A stretch of DNA of 64,000 bases from Bowdeniella nasicola (GTDB taxonomy: Bacteria; Actinomycetota; Actinomycetes; Actinomycetales; Actinomycetaceae), in contig NZ_MQVR01000001.1 in the NCBI RefSeq assembly GCF_001907295.1, positions 1-64,000 on the forward strand, given 5' to 3'. Under the pieces are notes generated by a model. The model saw nothing but the letters and a program-made list of their open reading frames with translations, was not told the DNA's origin and searched no databases. The position numbers and the translations under genes were made by a program. Shown one piece after another: positions 8,553 through 19,000 of this stretch. Position 1 is the stretch's first letter. The number at the start of each line of letters is the position of its first letter.

Positions 8553-9482
8553 GTGCGCGCCGGCGAGACCTTTGACCCGCAGGCGGCCGTACAGCGGCTG
8601 CGCGAGGCTCGACGACGGGCATCCCGCGCGCTCGTCGAGCCCGCACCGCCGACCCCGCAAGACCCGCCCGCCGTCGTCGGCAAGGCCGGTCGCAACCTGA
8701 CCCAGGCCATCGGCGTCGGGGTGGGCCTCATCGTTGTCCTGCTCGCGTCGCTGTATTTCGACATCCGCATCTTCGTCGCGCTCGTCGCGATCGTCATCGG
8801 CGCGGGCATGTGGGAACTCGCACGCGCCGTAACGCTGCGCGGCATCCGCATCCCGCTCATCCCGCTGTGGGTGGGCGGCGCCGGCATGATGGTCTCCGCG
8901 TGGGTCGCGGGCCCGTCGGCGCTGCTCATGGCGTTCGCCCTGACGTGCGGCGCCGTGCTCGTGTGGCGCGTCGTCGACGGCGGCGGTCTGGAGGCCGTGC
9001 GCGATGCGTCGACCACGATGTTCGTCGCCGCCTATCTGCCGTTCCTCGCCTCGTTCGCGGTGCTCATTGCCCGACGGGACGACGGCCCGTGGGCGGTTCT
9101 TGCTTTCGTCGCGATCGTCGTCGCCTCCGATACCGGCGGCTATATCGCGGGCGTCCTGTTCGGCAAACACCCGATGAGCCCGTCGATCTCACCGAAAAAG
9201 TCGTGGGAGGGCTTCGCCGGTTCGCAGACCCTCGCGATCATCGTCGGCATCGCCTTCGCCCTGTTCGCACTCGACCTGCCCTTTTGGGTCGGCGCCCTCA
9301 TGGGGCTGTGCGGCGTCCTCGCGGGTACCATCGGCGATCTTGGCGAATCCCTCATCAAGCGCGACCTCGGCCTGAAAGACATGGGCACCGTCCTGCCCGG
9401 CCACGGCGGCATCATGGATCGCCTCGACTCGCTGCTCGCCACCGTGCCCGTGGTCTATCTCGTCTTGGAGCTCCTGTCATGA
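8553..9482 (+). CDS. cdsA: phosphatidate cytidylyltransferase (CDP-diacylglycerol synthase)
   Basis: An integral membrane enzyme of 309 residues that makes CDP-diacylglycerol from phosphatidate and CTP. About eight hydrophobic segments are seen after a polar N-terminus of about 45 residues. The C-terminal family signature is complete: [11 protein letters not shown]-like SPKKSWEGF, then [16 protein letters not shown] and [16 protein letters not shown]. The GTG start abuts the frr stop, and the gene ends in an ATGA overlap with rlmN. Its product feeds PgsA, encoded at 56.7 kb. Confidence 0.95.
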   Translation: MRAGETFDPQAAVQRLREARRRASRALVEPAPPTPQDPPAVVGKAGRNLTQAIGVGVGLIVVLLASLYFDIRIFVALVAIVIGAGMWELARAVTLRGIRIPLIPLWVGGAGMMVSAWVAGPSALLMAFALTCGAVLVWRVVDGGGLEAVRDASTTMFVAAYLPFLASFAVLIARRDDGPWAVLAFVAIVVASDTGGYIAGVLFGKHPMSPSISPKKSWEGFAGSQTLAIIVGIAFALFALDLPFWVGALMGLCGVLAGTIGDLGESLIKRDLGLKDMGTVLPGHGGIMDRLDSLLATVPVVYLVLELLS

Positions 9483-10645
9483 CCGAAAAGCACGCGGCGC
9501 CGGTGGAATCGCTCGATCCCGCCCTCCGCCTCCCGCTCACGTTCACCGCGCCGCGGCGCGGCAAACCGCCCAAGCATCTCGCCGATCTCACGCGCGCCGA
9601 ACGCCGCGAACTCGCCGTCGAGGCCGGACTGCCTGCCTTCCGCGCCGACCAGCTCTCGCACCACTACTTCGCCCGCTTCACCCGCGACGCTGACGACATG
9701 ACGGACATCCCCGCGGCGCAGCGCGAGGAGCTCACCCGCCTGCTCCTGCCCGAACTCGTCACCAAGGTGACCGACATTAAGGCCGACGGGGGAGCGACGA
9801 TCAAGTCGCTGTGGCAGCTGTTCGACGGCGTGCGCGTCGAATCCGTCCTCATGGGCTATCAGGATCGCACGACGCTGTGCATCTCCTCGCAGGCCGGCTG
9901 CGGAATGGCCTGCCCGTTTTGCGCCACCGGTCAGATGGGCCTGACGCGTAACCTCTCGACGGCCGAAATCATGGAGCAGGTGCGCATCGCCGCCGCGATG
10001 AGCGAAGCCGGCGCGCTCACGACGGGCGCAGGGCGCCTGTCCAACATCGTCTTCATGGGCATGGGCGAGCCGCTCGCGAACTATCGCGCCGTCATCGGGG
10101 CTGTGAGGCGGCTGACCGACGACGCGCCCGACGGCTTTGGCCTGTCCGCCCGGCACGTCACCGTCTCGACCGTCGGCCTCGTGCCCGCCATCAACAAGCT
10201 CGCGGCCGAGGACATCCCGGTGACGCTCGCGGTATCGCTCCATGCGCCCGACGACAAACTGCGCGACAACCTCATCCCCGTGAACTCGCGCTGGAAGGTC
10301 GGCGAGCTGCTCGACGCGGCACGCGCGTATTTCCGCGCCACCGGCCGACGCGTCTCGATCGAATACGCGCTCATTAAGGACATCAACGACCAGGCTTTCC
10401 GGGCGCAATTGCTAGCCGACGAACTCAACAAACGCGGCAAGGGCTGGGCGCACGTCAACCCCATCCCGCTGAATCCAACGCCCGGCTCGATGTGGACGGA
10501 ATCGACTAGGCGCGCCACGACAGAGTTCGTCGACACGCTGCGTCGGGCAGGAATTCGCACCAGCGTGCGAGATACTCGAGGCAGCGACATCGATGGCGCC
10601 TGTGGGCAGCTGGCGACCGAAGTACTGAAAGGGGCACAGTCATGA
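9479..10645 (+). CDS. rlmN: dual-specificity RNA methyltransferase RlmN (radical SAM)
   Basis: A 388-residue radical-SAM enzyme that methylates C2 of an adenine in 23S rRNA and in some tRNAs. The [4Fe-4S] ligands are Cys141, Cys145 and Cys148 in GCGMACPFC. Further blocks are [29 protein letters not shown] and the C-terminal [12 protein letters not shown] with the second catalytic Cys. The ATG at 9479 overlaps the cdsA stop (ATGA). A further ATGA overlap links it to the next gene. Confidence 0.95.
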   Translation: MTEKHAAPVESLDPALRLPLTFTAPRRGKPPKHLADLTRAERRELAVEAGLPAFRADQLSHHYFARFTRDADDMTDIPAAQREELTRLLLPELVTKVTDIKADGGATIKSLWQLFDGVRVESVLMGYQDRTTLCISSQAGCGMACPFCATGQMGLTRNLSTAEIMEQVRIAAAMSEAGALTTGAGRLSNIVFMGMGEPLANYRAVIGAVRRLTDDAPDGFGLSARHVTVSTVGLVPAINKLAAEDIPVTLAVSLHAPDDKLRDNLIPVNSRWKVGELLDAARAYFRATGRRVSIEYALIKDINDQAFRAQLLADELNKRGKGWAHVNPIPLNPTPGSMWTESTRRATTEFVDTLRRAGIRTSVRDTRGSDIDGACGQLATEVLKGAQS

Positions 10646-11193
10646 GTGAGGACATGTTTCCGCGCGAGGGCAAGTTTTCCGACGGCTACGAGATCGAAGC
10701 CGTCGAGGAGTTTTTCACCCGGGCACGTGCCTCCTATGAGGCCGACGCGGGCGAGCGCACCATGACCGACCAGGACGTGCGCAACGTGGCGTTTGAGCAG
10801 GTGCGCGGCGGCTACCGGTTCTCCGCCGTCGACGCCGCCCTGGACCGGCTCGAGGTGGCGTTCGTCAAGCGCCGCCGCGCCGATTTCATCGCCGCCAACG
10901 GGCAGGACGCCTGGATGGATCACATCGCCGAACTCGCCAAGACGCTCTACCCGCGCCTGCAGCGGCCCGCCGGCGAACGCTTCGCCAACGCGGAGGGTAC
11001 CGGCTACGCCAAGGCCGACGTCGATCAGCTCATGGAGACGCTCGTGTCGTATTTCGACGACGGTGCCGAGCTGACCTCGCATGACATCCGCCAGGCCGAT
11101 TTCGCGTCGGCACGCGGCGAGAAGGCCTACAGCGAGAACGTCGTCGACACCTACCTCGACCGCGTCGCCGAAGTGCTGCTGGCGGTCGAATAG
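10642..11193 (+). CDS. DivIVA-domain repeat protein
   Basis: A 183-residue soluble protein with two short DivIVA-like repeats. Each has a [14 protein letters not shown]-type helix followed by a 'V-R-F...G-Y-V-D' helix ([26 protein letters not shown]; later [15 protein letters not shown] and [28 protein letters not shown]). Such proteins are common in actinobacteria near cdsA, rlmN and dxr. DivIVA proteins mark curved membrane and guide polar growth, but this short repeat form has no established role that I know of. It overlaps rlmN by 4 nt and dxr by 1 nt, so it is in the same operon. Confidence 0.75.
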   Translation: MSEDMFPREGKFSDGYEIEAVEEFFTRARASYEADAGERTMTDQDVRNVAFEQVRGGYRFSAVDAALDRLEVAFVKRRRADFIAANGQDAWMDHIAELAKTLYPRLQRPAGERFANAEGTGYAKADVDQLMETLVSYFDDGAELTSHDIRQADFASARGEKAYSENVVDTYLDRVAEVLLAVE

Positions 11194-12410
11194 TGCCCGC
11201 CGTTTACCTCCTGGGGGCGACGGGGTCGATCGGCACCCAGGCTCTCGACGTCTGCCGTGATCAGGGGCTGCGCGTCGCCGCGCTCGCCGCCGGGGGCGCC
11301 AATCTCGACCTGCTCGCGACCCAGACCGCCGAATTCCAGCCCGACGTCGTCGCGATCGCCGACGCGACTCGCGAAGACGACCTGCGCGAACGCCTCGCCG
11401 CCGCCGGCGCGGGCCGCGACTTTGCGATGCCGGACATCCTCGTCGGCCCCGACGCTCCCGCCGCCACCGCCGCGCGTGCCAACGCCGAAGACACGGTCCT
11501 CAACGGCATCACAGGCTCGATCGGCCTCGACTCCACCCTCGCCGCCCTCGCCACCGGCGCTCGCCTCGCGCTCGCGAACAAGGAGTCCCTCGTCGTCGGG
11601 GGAGCGCTCGTCACGCGCGCGATGGCACGCCCCGGCCAGATCGTGCCCGTCGATTCCGAACATTCGGCCATGTTCCAGGCGCTTGCCGCCGGCCACCACC
11701 GCCGCGGCCTGTGCACCGAGACCGTCGATGGCACCACAGACGTCGCCCGCCTCGTCCTGACCGCCTCCGGCGGGCCGTTCCGCGGCAAGACCCGCGCAGA
11801 CCTCGATGGCGTCACCGCCGAGCAGGCCCTCGCGCACCCGACCTGGGCCATGGGCCCGGTCGTCACCGTCAATTCGTCGACGCTCATGAACAAGGGCCTG
11901 GAACTCATCGAAGCCCAGCTGCTATTCGACATCGACGCCGCCGATATCGACGTCGTCGTGCATCCGCAATCCATCGTCCACTCGATGGTGACCTACCGCG
12001 ACGGTTCGACGATCGCGCAGGCCTCCCCGCCGGACATGCGCCTGCCCATCGCGCTCGCCCTGACGTGGCCGGAGCGCGCCTACCCGGCGCCCGCCTGCAC
12101 GTGGGAGCAGGCCGCGACGTGGACGTTCGAGCCCGTCGACACCGCCACCTTCCCAGCCACCGAGCTCGCGCGCGCGGCCGTCGCCGCCTCCCCGACGCAT
12201 CCCGCGGTGCTGAACGCCGCCAACGAGGTATGCGTCGAGGCGTTCCTCGCCGGGAACATTCCCTACCTCGCGATCGTTGATACCATCAGCGACGTGCTCG
12301 CCGCCCACACCTGGGACAAGGCGCGCACACCCAGTCGCACGGACCTGTCCGAGGTCGATTCCTGGGCTCGGACAAGCGCGAAAGAAAGGCTCACCGCGTG
12401 GCGTATCTGA
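11193..12410 (+). CDS. dxr: 1-deoxy-D-xylulose 5-phosphate reductoisomerase
   Basis: A 405-residue NADPH-dependent enzyme making 2-C-methylerythritol 4-phosphate in the MEP isoprenoid pathway. It shows the N-terminal nucleotide-binding LLGATGSIGTQALDV, ALANKESLVVGG, the metal and substrate block PVDSEHSAMFQAL, LTASGGPFRG and the C-terminal NAANEVCVEAFL. The GTG start overlaps the previous stop by one base (TAGTG). It shares the pathway with ispG, encoded 1.4 kb downstream, and overlaps rseP by 13 nt. Confidence 0.95.
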   Translation: MPAVYLLGATGSIGTQALDVCRDQGLRVAALAAGGANLDLLATQTAEFQPDVVAIADATREDDLRERLAAAGAGRDFAMPDILVGPDAPAATAARANAEDTVLNGITGSIGLDSTLAALATGARLALANKESLVVGGALVTRAMARPGQIVPVDSEHSAMFQALAAGHHRRGLCTETVDGTTDVARLVLTASGGPFRGKTRADLDGVTAEQALAHPTWAMGPVVTVNSSTLMNKGLELIEAQLLFDIDAADIDVVVHPQSIVHSMVTYRDGSTIAQASPPDMRLPIALALTWPERAYPAPACTWEQAATWTFEPVDTATFPATELARAAVAASPTHPAVLNAANEVCVEAFLAGNIPYLAIVDTISDVLAAHTWDKARTPSRTDLSEVDSWARTSAKERLTAWRI

Positions 12411-13795
12411 TCGGCATCGGCCTGCTCATCATCGGGCTGCTCGTCTCGATCGCCCTGCACGAAATCGGCCACATGGCCCCGGCCAAGCGCTTCGGCGTGA
12501 AGGTGCCGCAGTATTTCGTCGGTTTTGGGCCGACGCTGTGGTCCACGAAGCGCGGGGAGACCGAATACGGCATCAAGGCGATCCCGCTCGGCGGTTACGT
12601 GCGCCTGGCGGGGATGTACCCGCCGGAACGCGCAATCACGAAGGACGACGCCGGCGCCCACAGCCACGACGTCGATGGGCCCACCGACGCATCGACCGCC
12701 GCCACCCCCTCGCACGTCGGTTCCCGCCCCGACGCACCTGCCGATGCTGCCCGACGCCGCCCCGAGAGCCGCAGCGCCGAGCGCCGTTCGCTCGCCAGCG
12801 AAGCGCGCGCCGAGGCCCTCGCGGACCTCGCCCCCGGTGAAGAACACCGTGCGTTTTACCACCTGAGCGTCCCGAAGAAGATCGTCGTCATGCTTGGCGG
12901 CCCGCTCATGAACCTCGTCATCGCGTTCGTGCTCCTATCCGGCATCATCGTCGGCTATGGCCTGCCGACGCTGACCCCGACGGTCTCCGCCGTCGCCGAA
13001 TGCGCGACCGATGCCGACCCGTGCACCGAACCGGGCGCCGCCTACGCCGCGGGCCTGCGCGCCGGCGACACCATCACGAGCTTCGCCGGCACCCCGATCA
13101 CGACGTGGCAGGACCTGCCCAAAGCGGTCGAGAAGAACGGCCTACAGCCCACCAACATCACGTTCATCTCCGACGGCGTCGAGCACACCGCGCGCATCAC
13201 GCCGCAAAAACGCGAGGTGCGCATCGATGCGAACACCGTCCAGGAGCGCGTCGTCATCTCGGTGACGGCCGGCCAGGAACGCCGCCCCGGCACCATCGGC
13301 CAAGCCGCGGCGATGACGGGCACCGCGGTGACGGAGACGTTCAAGGTCATCGGCGCGCTGCCGATGCGCCTGTATGACGTGGCGCGCTCCCTCGTGACCG
13401 ACGAGCCCCGCCAGGACGGCGTCATGTCGATCATCGGCGTCGGCCGGATCGCGGGCGAAGTCGCCTCCTCGCCGTCGGACGCCGGCGGCTCCGGCGGCCT
13501 TGCCGGCCCGACGTGGGGCGACCGCATCATGTCGCTGCTCTCGCTCGTCGCGTCGCTCAATATCGCGCTGTTCGCGTTCAACCTCATCCCGCTGCTGCCG
13601 CTGGACGGTGGCCACATCGCCGGCGCCCTGTTCGAAGGCGCCCGCCGCCAGATCGCGAAGCTGCGCGGCGCCCCCGATCCTGGCCCAGTGGACATCGCAC
13701 GCATGCTCCCGCTGACGTATACGGTCTTCATCCTGCTCATCGCGATGACGCTGCTGCTCGGCTACGCCGATATCGTCAAACCGATCACGCTGTAG
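12398..13795 (+). CDS. rseP: site-2 protease (RseP/Rip1-like M50 metallopeptidase)
   Basis: A 465-residue intramembrane zinc protease. The first membrane helix carries His21-Glu-x-x-His25 (ALHEIGH). A PDZ domain lies at about 190-270 (AAGLRAGDTITSFAGTPI), and the second metal motif LPLDGGHIAGA is in the third helix. Relatives cleave anti-sigma factors and other membrane proteins. A polar, low-complexity insertion of about 60 residues (roughly 85-145, rich in Asp, Ala and Arg) separates the first helix region from the next one. The dxr-rseP-ispG order is standard for actinobacteria. Confidence 0.9.
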   Translation: MAYLIGIGLLIIGLLVSIALHEIGHMAPAKRFGVKVPQYFVGFGPTLWSTKRGETEYGIKAIPLGGYVRLAGMYPPERAITKDDAGAHSHDVDGPTDASTAATPSHVGSRPDAPADAARRRPESRSAERRSLASEARAEALADLAPGEEHRAFYHLSVPKKIVVMLGGPLMNLVIAFVLLSGIIVGYGLPTLTPTVSAVAECATDADPCTEPGAAYAAGLRAGDTITSFAGTPITTWQDLPKAVEKNGLQPTNITFISDGVEHTARITPQKREVRIDANTVQERVVISVTAGQERRPGTIGQAAAMTGTAVTETFKVIGALPMRLYDVARSLVTDEPRQDGVMSIIGVGRIAGEVASSPSDAGGSGGLAGPTWGDRIMSLLSLVASLNIALFAFNLIPLLPLDGGHIAGALFEGARRQIAKLRGAPDPGPVDIARMLPLTYTVFILLIAMTLLLGYADIVKPITL

Positions 13796-13838
13796 GCCCC
13801 AGGCCGCCCGCTCGTCAGCGTCACGGAAGCGTTGGCGG

Positions 13839-13844
13839 TAATCT
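13839..13844 (+). promoter_or_regulatory. leaderless -10 box of ispG
   Basis: TAATCT ends 6 nt before the ispG GTG with no ribosome site in between, the spacing expected when transcription starts at the start codon. Confidence 0.5.
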
Positions 13845-13850
13845 AGTGCC

Positions 13851-15017
13851 GTGACTACCCCCATTTCGCTTGGCATGCCCTCCGTCAAAGAGGCCCCACC
13901 GGTGCTCGCGCCGCGGCGCAAGACCCGCAAGATTAAGGTGGGTTCCGTTGAGGTGGGCGGTGACGCGCACGTCTCCGTCCAGTCGATGACGACGACGAAG
14001 ACGACCGATATCGGCGCGACGCTGCAGCAGATCGCGGAACTCACCGCGGCCGGCTGCGATATCGTGCGCGTGGCCTGCCCGAGCGCCGACGACGCCGAGG
14101 CCCTGCCGATCATCGCGAAGAAGTCGACGATCCCCGTCATCGCAGACATTCACTTCCAGCCGCGCTACGTGTTCGCGGCCATCAAGGGCGGCTGCGCTGC
14201 CGTGCGCGTGAACCCGGGTAACATCCGCAAGTTCGACGACCAGGTCAAGGAGATCGCCCAGGCGGCCAAGGACCACGGGACGTCGATCCGCATCGGCGTC
14301 AACGCCGGCTCGCTCGACCCGCGCCTGCTGAAAAAATACGGCGCCGCCACGCCCGAGGCGCTCGTCGAGTCCGCCGTGTGGGAAGCGTCGCTGTTTGAAG
14401 AACACGATTTTCACGATTTTAAGATCTCCGTCAAGCACCACGACCCCGTCGTCATGGTCAAGGCGTACGAGATGCTGGCCGAGCGTGGCGATTGGCCGCT
14501 GCACCTCGGCGTCACCGAGGCCGGCCCCGCCTTCCAGGGCACGATCAAGTCCGCCGTCGCGTTCGGCGCGCTGCTGAGCAAGGGCATCGGCGACACGATC
14601 CGCGTCTCGCTGTCGGCCCCGCCCGTCGAAGAGGTCAAGGTCGGCATCCAGATCCTGCAGTCGCTGAACCTGCGGCCGAAGAAGCTCGAGATCGTCTCCT
14701 GCCCGTCGTGTGGCCGCGCCCAGGTCGACGTCTATAAGCTCGCCGAAGAGGTCACCGAGGGCCTGAAGGACGTCACCGTGCCGCTGCGCGTGGCCGTCAT
14801 GGGCTGCGTCGTCAACGGCCCGGGCGAGGCCCGCGAGGCCGACCTCGGCGTCGCCTCCGGCAACGGCAAGGGCCAGATCTTCGTCAAGGGCGAAGTCATC
14901 TCGACGGTGCCCGAGTCCGAGATCGTCCCCACCCTCATCGCCGAGGCGCAGCGCATCGCTGAGCGCATGGAGGCCGAAGGGGAAGCATCAGGTGCCCCGT
15001 CCGTCACGGTGTCCTAA
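13851..15017 (+). CDS. ispG: 4-hydroxy-3-methylbut-2-enyl diphosphate synthase (flavodoxin)
   Basis: A 388-residue iron-sulfur enzyme of the MEP pathway, converting MEcPP to HMBPP. Conserved blocks are [12 protein letters not shown], the TIM-barrel [15 protein letters not shown], and the [4Fe-4S] cysteines in SCPSCGRAQ and [11 protein letters not shown]. The GTG start follows a -10-like TAATCT at 6 nt, so the transcript is probably leaderless. Its stop is adjacent to the ATG of the GNAT gene. Confidence 0.95.
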   Translation: MTTPISLGMPSVKEAPPVLAPRRKTRKIKVGSVEVGGDAHVSVQSMTTTKTTDIGATLQQIAELTAAGCDIVRVACPSADDAEALPIIAKKSTIPVIADIHFQPRYVFAAIKGGCAAVRVNPGNIRKFDDQVKEIAQAAKDHGTSIRIGVNAGSLDPRLLKKYGAATPEALVESAVWEASLFEEHDFHDFKISVKHHDPVVMVKAYEMLAERGDWPLHLGVTEAGPAFQGTIKSAVAFGALLSKGIGDTIRVSLSAPPVEEVKVGIQILQSLNLRPKKLEIVSCPSCGRAQVDVYKLAEEVTEGLKDVTVPLRVAVMGCVVNGPGEAREADLGVASGNGKGQIFVKGEVISTVPESEIVPTLIAEAQRIAERMEAEGEASGAPSVTVS

Positions 15018-15914
15018 ATGTTTAGCCGGGCGCTGGGCCGGGTCGCTCGGCGCTCCGGTGCGACGGGAATTCGGCGAATTAGCGCCGAAGACGTCTCGCT
15101 ACGGCGCGCCGTCGTCGACTTGTGCGAGCAGGACCCGATCGTCTCGGTCATGGTGCGGCGGCAGGTCGACGAATTGGGCCGACGCCACGCCGCCTACGGG
15201 GAGCTGTACGCCCGCATCATCTCGACGCCCGACGGGCCCGTCGCCGACGCGGCCCTGTGGACTGGGGCGAACCTTATCCCGTTGGGGGCGCCCGACGCCA
15301 TCGAGGAGTTCGCGGCCCTCGCGGCCAAGCGCGGCAGGCGCTGCTCTTCGATCGTCGGCGAGGTCGATCTCGTGCGCGACCTGTGGGACCGCCTCAAACC
15401 GATGTGGACGGCGCAGCGAGATGAGCGCTTCGACCAGCACGTCCTCGTCCAGACCGACACGCCGTCCGTCGCCTCTGAGCCGGGCGTGCGTATCGCGACG
15501 GACGCCGACGCCGCACGCATCATCCCCGCCGCGATCGCGATGTACACCGAGGAAGTTGGCTACGATCCGCGCCGGTTTGGCTCCGGCTACGAAAACCACA
15601 TCCGCTCCCAGATCAGCGCCGGCCGCACCTTTGTCATGACCGAGGGGGAGGGCGAGGACGCCCCCGTGCTGTTCACCGCCGAAGTCGGCGTGCTGGCGGG
15701 CGGCGTCGCCCAGATCCACGGCGTGTGGGTCGACCCCGAGCGCCGCGGCCACGGCCTCGGAACGCGCGCCATGGCCCGCGTCTGCGAGCTCACCAAGGAA
15801 CTGCATGCGCCGACGGTAAGCCTGTACGTCAACGCCTACAACACGCCCGCGATGCGCGTCTATCACAACTGCGGTTTCACGCAGCACTGCACGTTCGCGA
15901 CGATCCTCTTTTAG
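15018..15914 (+). CDS. DUF4081-type GNAT family N-acetyltransferase
   Basis: A 298-residue protein with an N-terminal DUF4081-like part (about 1-140: DLCEQDPIVSVMVRRQVDELG) and a C-terminal GNAT fold. The acetyl-CoA loop is seen in GVWVDPERRGHGLGTRAM, and the last strand motif is YVNAYNTPAMRVYHNCGF. This family is routinely found next to ispG in actinobacteria; its substrate is unknown to me. It starts directly after the ispG stop (TAAATG) and is followed by a strong terminator shared with the convergent protease gene. Confidence 0.85.
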   Translation: MFSRALGRVARRSGATGIRRISAEDVSLRRAVVDLCEQDPIVSVMVRRQVDELGRRHAAYGELYARIISTPDGPVADAALWTGANLIPLGAPDAIEEFAALAAKRGRRCSSIVGEVDLVRDLWDRLKPMWTAQRDERFDQHVLVQTDTPSVASEPGVRIATDADAARIIPAAIAMYTEEVGYDPRRFGSGYENHIRSQISAGRTFVMTEGEGEDAPVLFTAEVGVLAGGVAQIHGVWVDPERRGHGLGTRAMARVCELTKELHAPTVSLYVNAYNTPAMRVYHNCGFTQHCTFATILF

Positions 15915-15943
15915 TCGCCCCGCCGTATCCGCGCGCAGACAAC

Positions 15944-15984
15944 GAGAAGGGCCGGAACCCGCAGCTGCGAGTTCCGGCCCTCTC
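15944..15984. terminator. bidirectional terminator between GNAT gene and subtilase gene
   Basis: GGGCCGGAAC (15949-15958) pairs with GTTCCGGCCC (15971-15980), extended by GAG/CTC with one bulged A. The loop contains the palindrome CGCAGCTGCG. It lies between two convergent genes and can serve both. Confidence 0.8.
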
Positions 15985-16015
15985 CGTGTCAACCGCTAGG
16001 TCAGCACGCTAGTGG

Positions 16016-19000
16016 CTAGGCCATCTTGCGGCGGATGAGCAGTGCGCCTCCGCCAAGCAGGACCGTGGCGAACAGGATCAGACCCGTCACCTCACCACCG
16101 GTGATCGGAAGGCCCGGACGGCCCGGATCAGTCGGCTTCGCGGTCGGCTCGCCCGTGGGCTTGCCGGTCGGCTGCTCAGTGGGCTGTTCCGTGGGCTGCT
16201 CGGTCGGCTCTTCGGTCGGCTCGCCCGTGGGCTGCTCGGTCGGTTCTTCCGTGGGCTCCTCGGTCGGCTCCTCAGTGGGTTCCTCCGTGGGCTCGCCCGG
16301 AGTCGGAAGCGCCAGCAGTTCGGTCTGTTCGCCCACCTTGTTGTGGAAGTGGAAGTACAGGATGTCGAACTTGTCGTCGCCGTTCGCCTGGGTGGCGTTC
16401 TGGCCAGCGCCCTGAGCCGTCGTGTTGACGGTGAACGGAATCTTCAGGCCATCGACGCTCAGGTCGAGGCCGGAGACTCCGAGGCTCGAGCCGAAGGAGA
16501 TGCGCGGCTTGCCAGCGTTGTACTCGAAGTTCACGGCGTCGGTCTCGCCGACGGCGAGGCCTTCGTCCTTCGAGGCCGAGGCGTACCACGAGTGGCCAAC
16601 GGCGCGAACCTTCAGGTTCAGATCCTTGTCCTTAGCCATGATGTCCTCCTCGGAGAAACCGACGGACTTCAGGCTGAACGGCAGGGTCATCACGGCGCTG
16701 TCGAAGGTGTTCGTATCGAGCGCGCCACCGGGGACCTGGTTGACGAAGTTCAGGCCGGTGTTCTTGCCGGACTCATCGAAGACGGCCACGACGGTCACAT
16801 CGGAGCCGCGCAGACGCATGGCCTCGACGACGAACTTCTTGCCATTCGCCTCAACCTGGAGGGTGAGGTAGCCGGGGGCAGCCGGGGAGACGGGCCAGGC
16901 GCCGTAGGTCTCGAGACCAACGGTGACCTGAGCATCTTCGGCCTTGCCGCCGTCGCGGATCGCCGCGATGTTCGAGAGCACACCAACGCGCTTGATGTCC
17001 GTGGACTTCAACAGGTCAGCGTATTCTGCGTCTTCATCGGCCACGACCTTTTCGGGCGAGGAGGCCACGAATTCCATCGGCAGCGCGATGGGCAGGAAGT
17101 CGTTGACGATGCCCTTGTGCGCCGAGGGGTAGGCGAAGATTTCGCCGTCGGACTTCAGCTCACCGGTGTTGTCCGCATTGAGCGTCGCGGTCGCCTTCAG
17201 GTCGGAGACGGGCTTGACGGTGGAGGACACCGGCAGACGCAGTTCGCCGCCCAAGGGAGCGCCCCTATCCTTGGCGACGAGGACGCCGCCCGGGGTGGAG
17301 AGGAACTCACGCGGAATCTCCTGGCCACCGAGCTGAGCAGGCTTCTGCTTCAGGCTCATCGTCGGGTCGATGGCCTTCTTGTAGGCCTTCGCGTCGACGT
17401 TCATCGAGACCGTGACCTCGACCTGGCCACCGGCCGGCACCTGCACGGAGGCGGGGCTGACCGAGTACTTCACGCCCGGAACCGAGGTGACCTCGTTGTA
17501 GTCGAGCTCCAGCGCGGCAAGGTCCTTACCGGTGTTCTGGATGGTGACCTTGCGCTCGGCCTGGTAACCCTTCTGGCCGAACTCGACGACACCGAAGGTG
17601 ACCGACGCGAGCGACGGGGCCTTGGAGTCGAACATCACGACGCCGTTATCGACGGCAGCCTTGGCATCCACGCGGCCGGCACCGACACGCTGCGGGCCGA
17701 AGACGTTCGTGCCGTCGGTGATGTTGTGGAACGCGGTGTTCATGATGCCAGCCTTCAGCTGGGTGGCGTTCCAGTTTTTGTGTGACTCCCGAACGAGCGC
17801 CGCGACACCGGCGACGTGCGGGGTCGCCATCGAGGTGCCGGTGAGCGTTGCAGAACCCGTGCCCATACCAACGCCCGCAGAGACGATCTGCGTGCCGGGG
17901 GCCGCCACGTCGGGCTTCACGACACCGTAGGTGCCGTGCACGCCGCGCGAGGAGGACGGGTTGAGCTTGTCGGCGTCGGTCTCCGAGAAGACCTTCTCCG
18001 AGCCGATGCCATTCTTGTTGAAGGTCACCGAGACCGGGCCTTCGGCAAGCGCGGCAACGACCTTTTCGGTGTTGGTCGCGGTCAGCTGGAAGCCGGGGAT
18101 GGTCTTGTTACCGGCGATGCCGGCTTCGAACGTGTTAACGGCGGACTTCAGGACGACACCGGTGCCGCCAGCGGCCGCTATGTTGTTGAAGCGTGCGGCG
18201 GAGCCACACTTGAGGGCCGGCTTTTCGTTCCAGTCGATGAGGACAGCCTTGCCGGAAACCTTGGCGGCGTCGTCCGCCGACAGGGGCTCACACGCCTCGG
18301 AGTTATCGCCGGTGAGGGCGACGATCTCCTGCGGGCCGACGGTGTCGGACTTCCACTCGTACTCGACGGAGTACTGGCCGGTGAACTTCTCGGTCTTGTT
18401 GCCCATCGTGAAGTCCGCGGCGTCGAAGTAGGAGATACCGTTGGTGGAGTTCGCGACGGTCAGCGCGGTGACCGCGTTGCCGGGGGAGCCGGCGATGTCA
18501 TACATATCACCGTCGTTGCCAGCGGCGACGACGGAGACGATGCCGCGCTCCTTGAACAGGACATCGACGATGAGGTTTTCGGGATCACCAGCCGGAGCGT
18601 ACATGCCGCCAAGGCTCATGTTGACGATGTCGACCTTCGGCCACTTGTAGGAGCCGTCTTCGTTCTTCGCGAGCAGCTCGTCGAGCGCGGCGGGAACGTA
18701 ACCGGTCGAGCCGGCGCAGCCGAACACCTTGAACGCGAGGATCTCAGCCTTGGGCGCGGAGCCCGGCGGAACCTTGAAGGTGTCCATCTCTTCGCCGGTG
18801 AGCTTGGAGTAGTCGCCGGCGAAGGTCTCGCCTTCAGCGGTGACACCCATGCCCGCGGCGGTGCCGGCAACGTGCGTGCCGTGGCCACCGGAGCGACGGA
18901 TCTGCGGGTCAGCGTTGCAGACCTCGGGAGCGATATCGATCGGGTTTGCATCCGGGACCGCCTTGTTCGATCCCAGGCCACCGGACGGCGAGTACTCTTC

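Noticed and set aside
16133-16295. CRISPR-like or non-coding tandem repeat
   Set aside because: The 12-nt units are in frame within the protease stalk and have no spacers.
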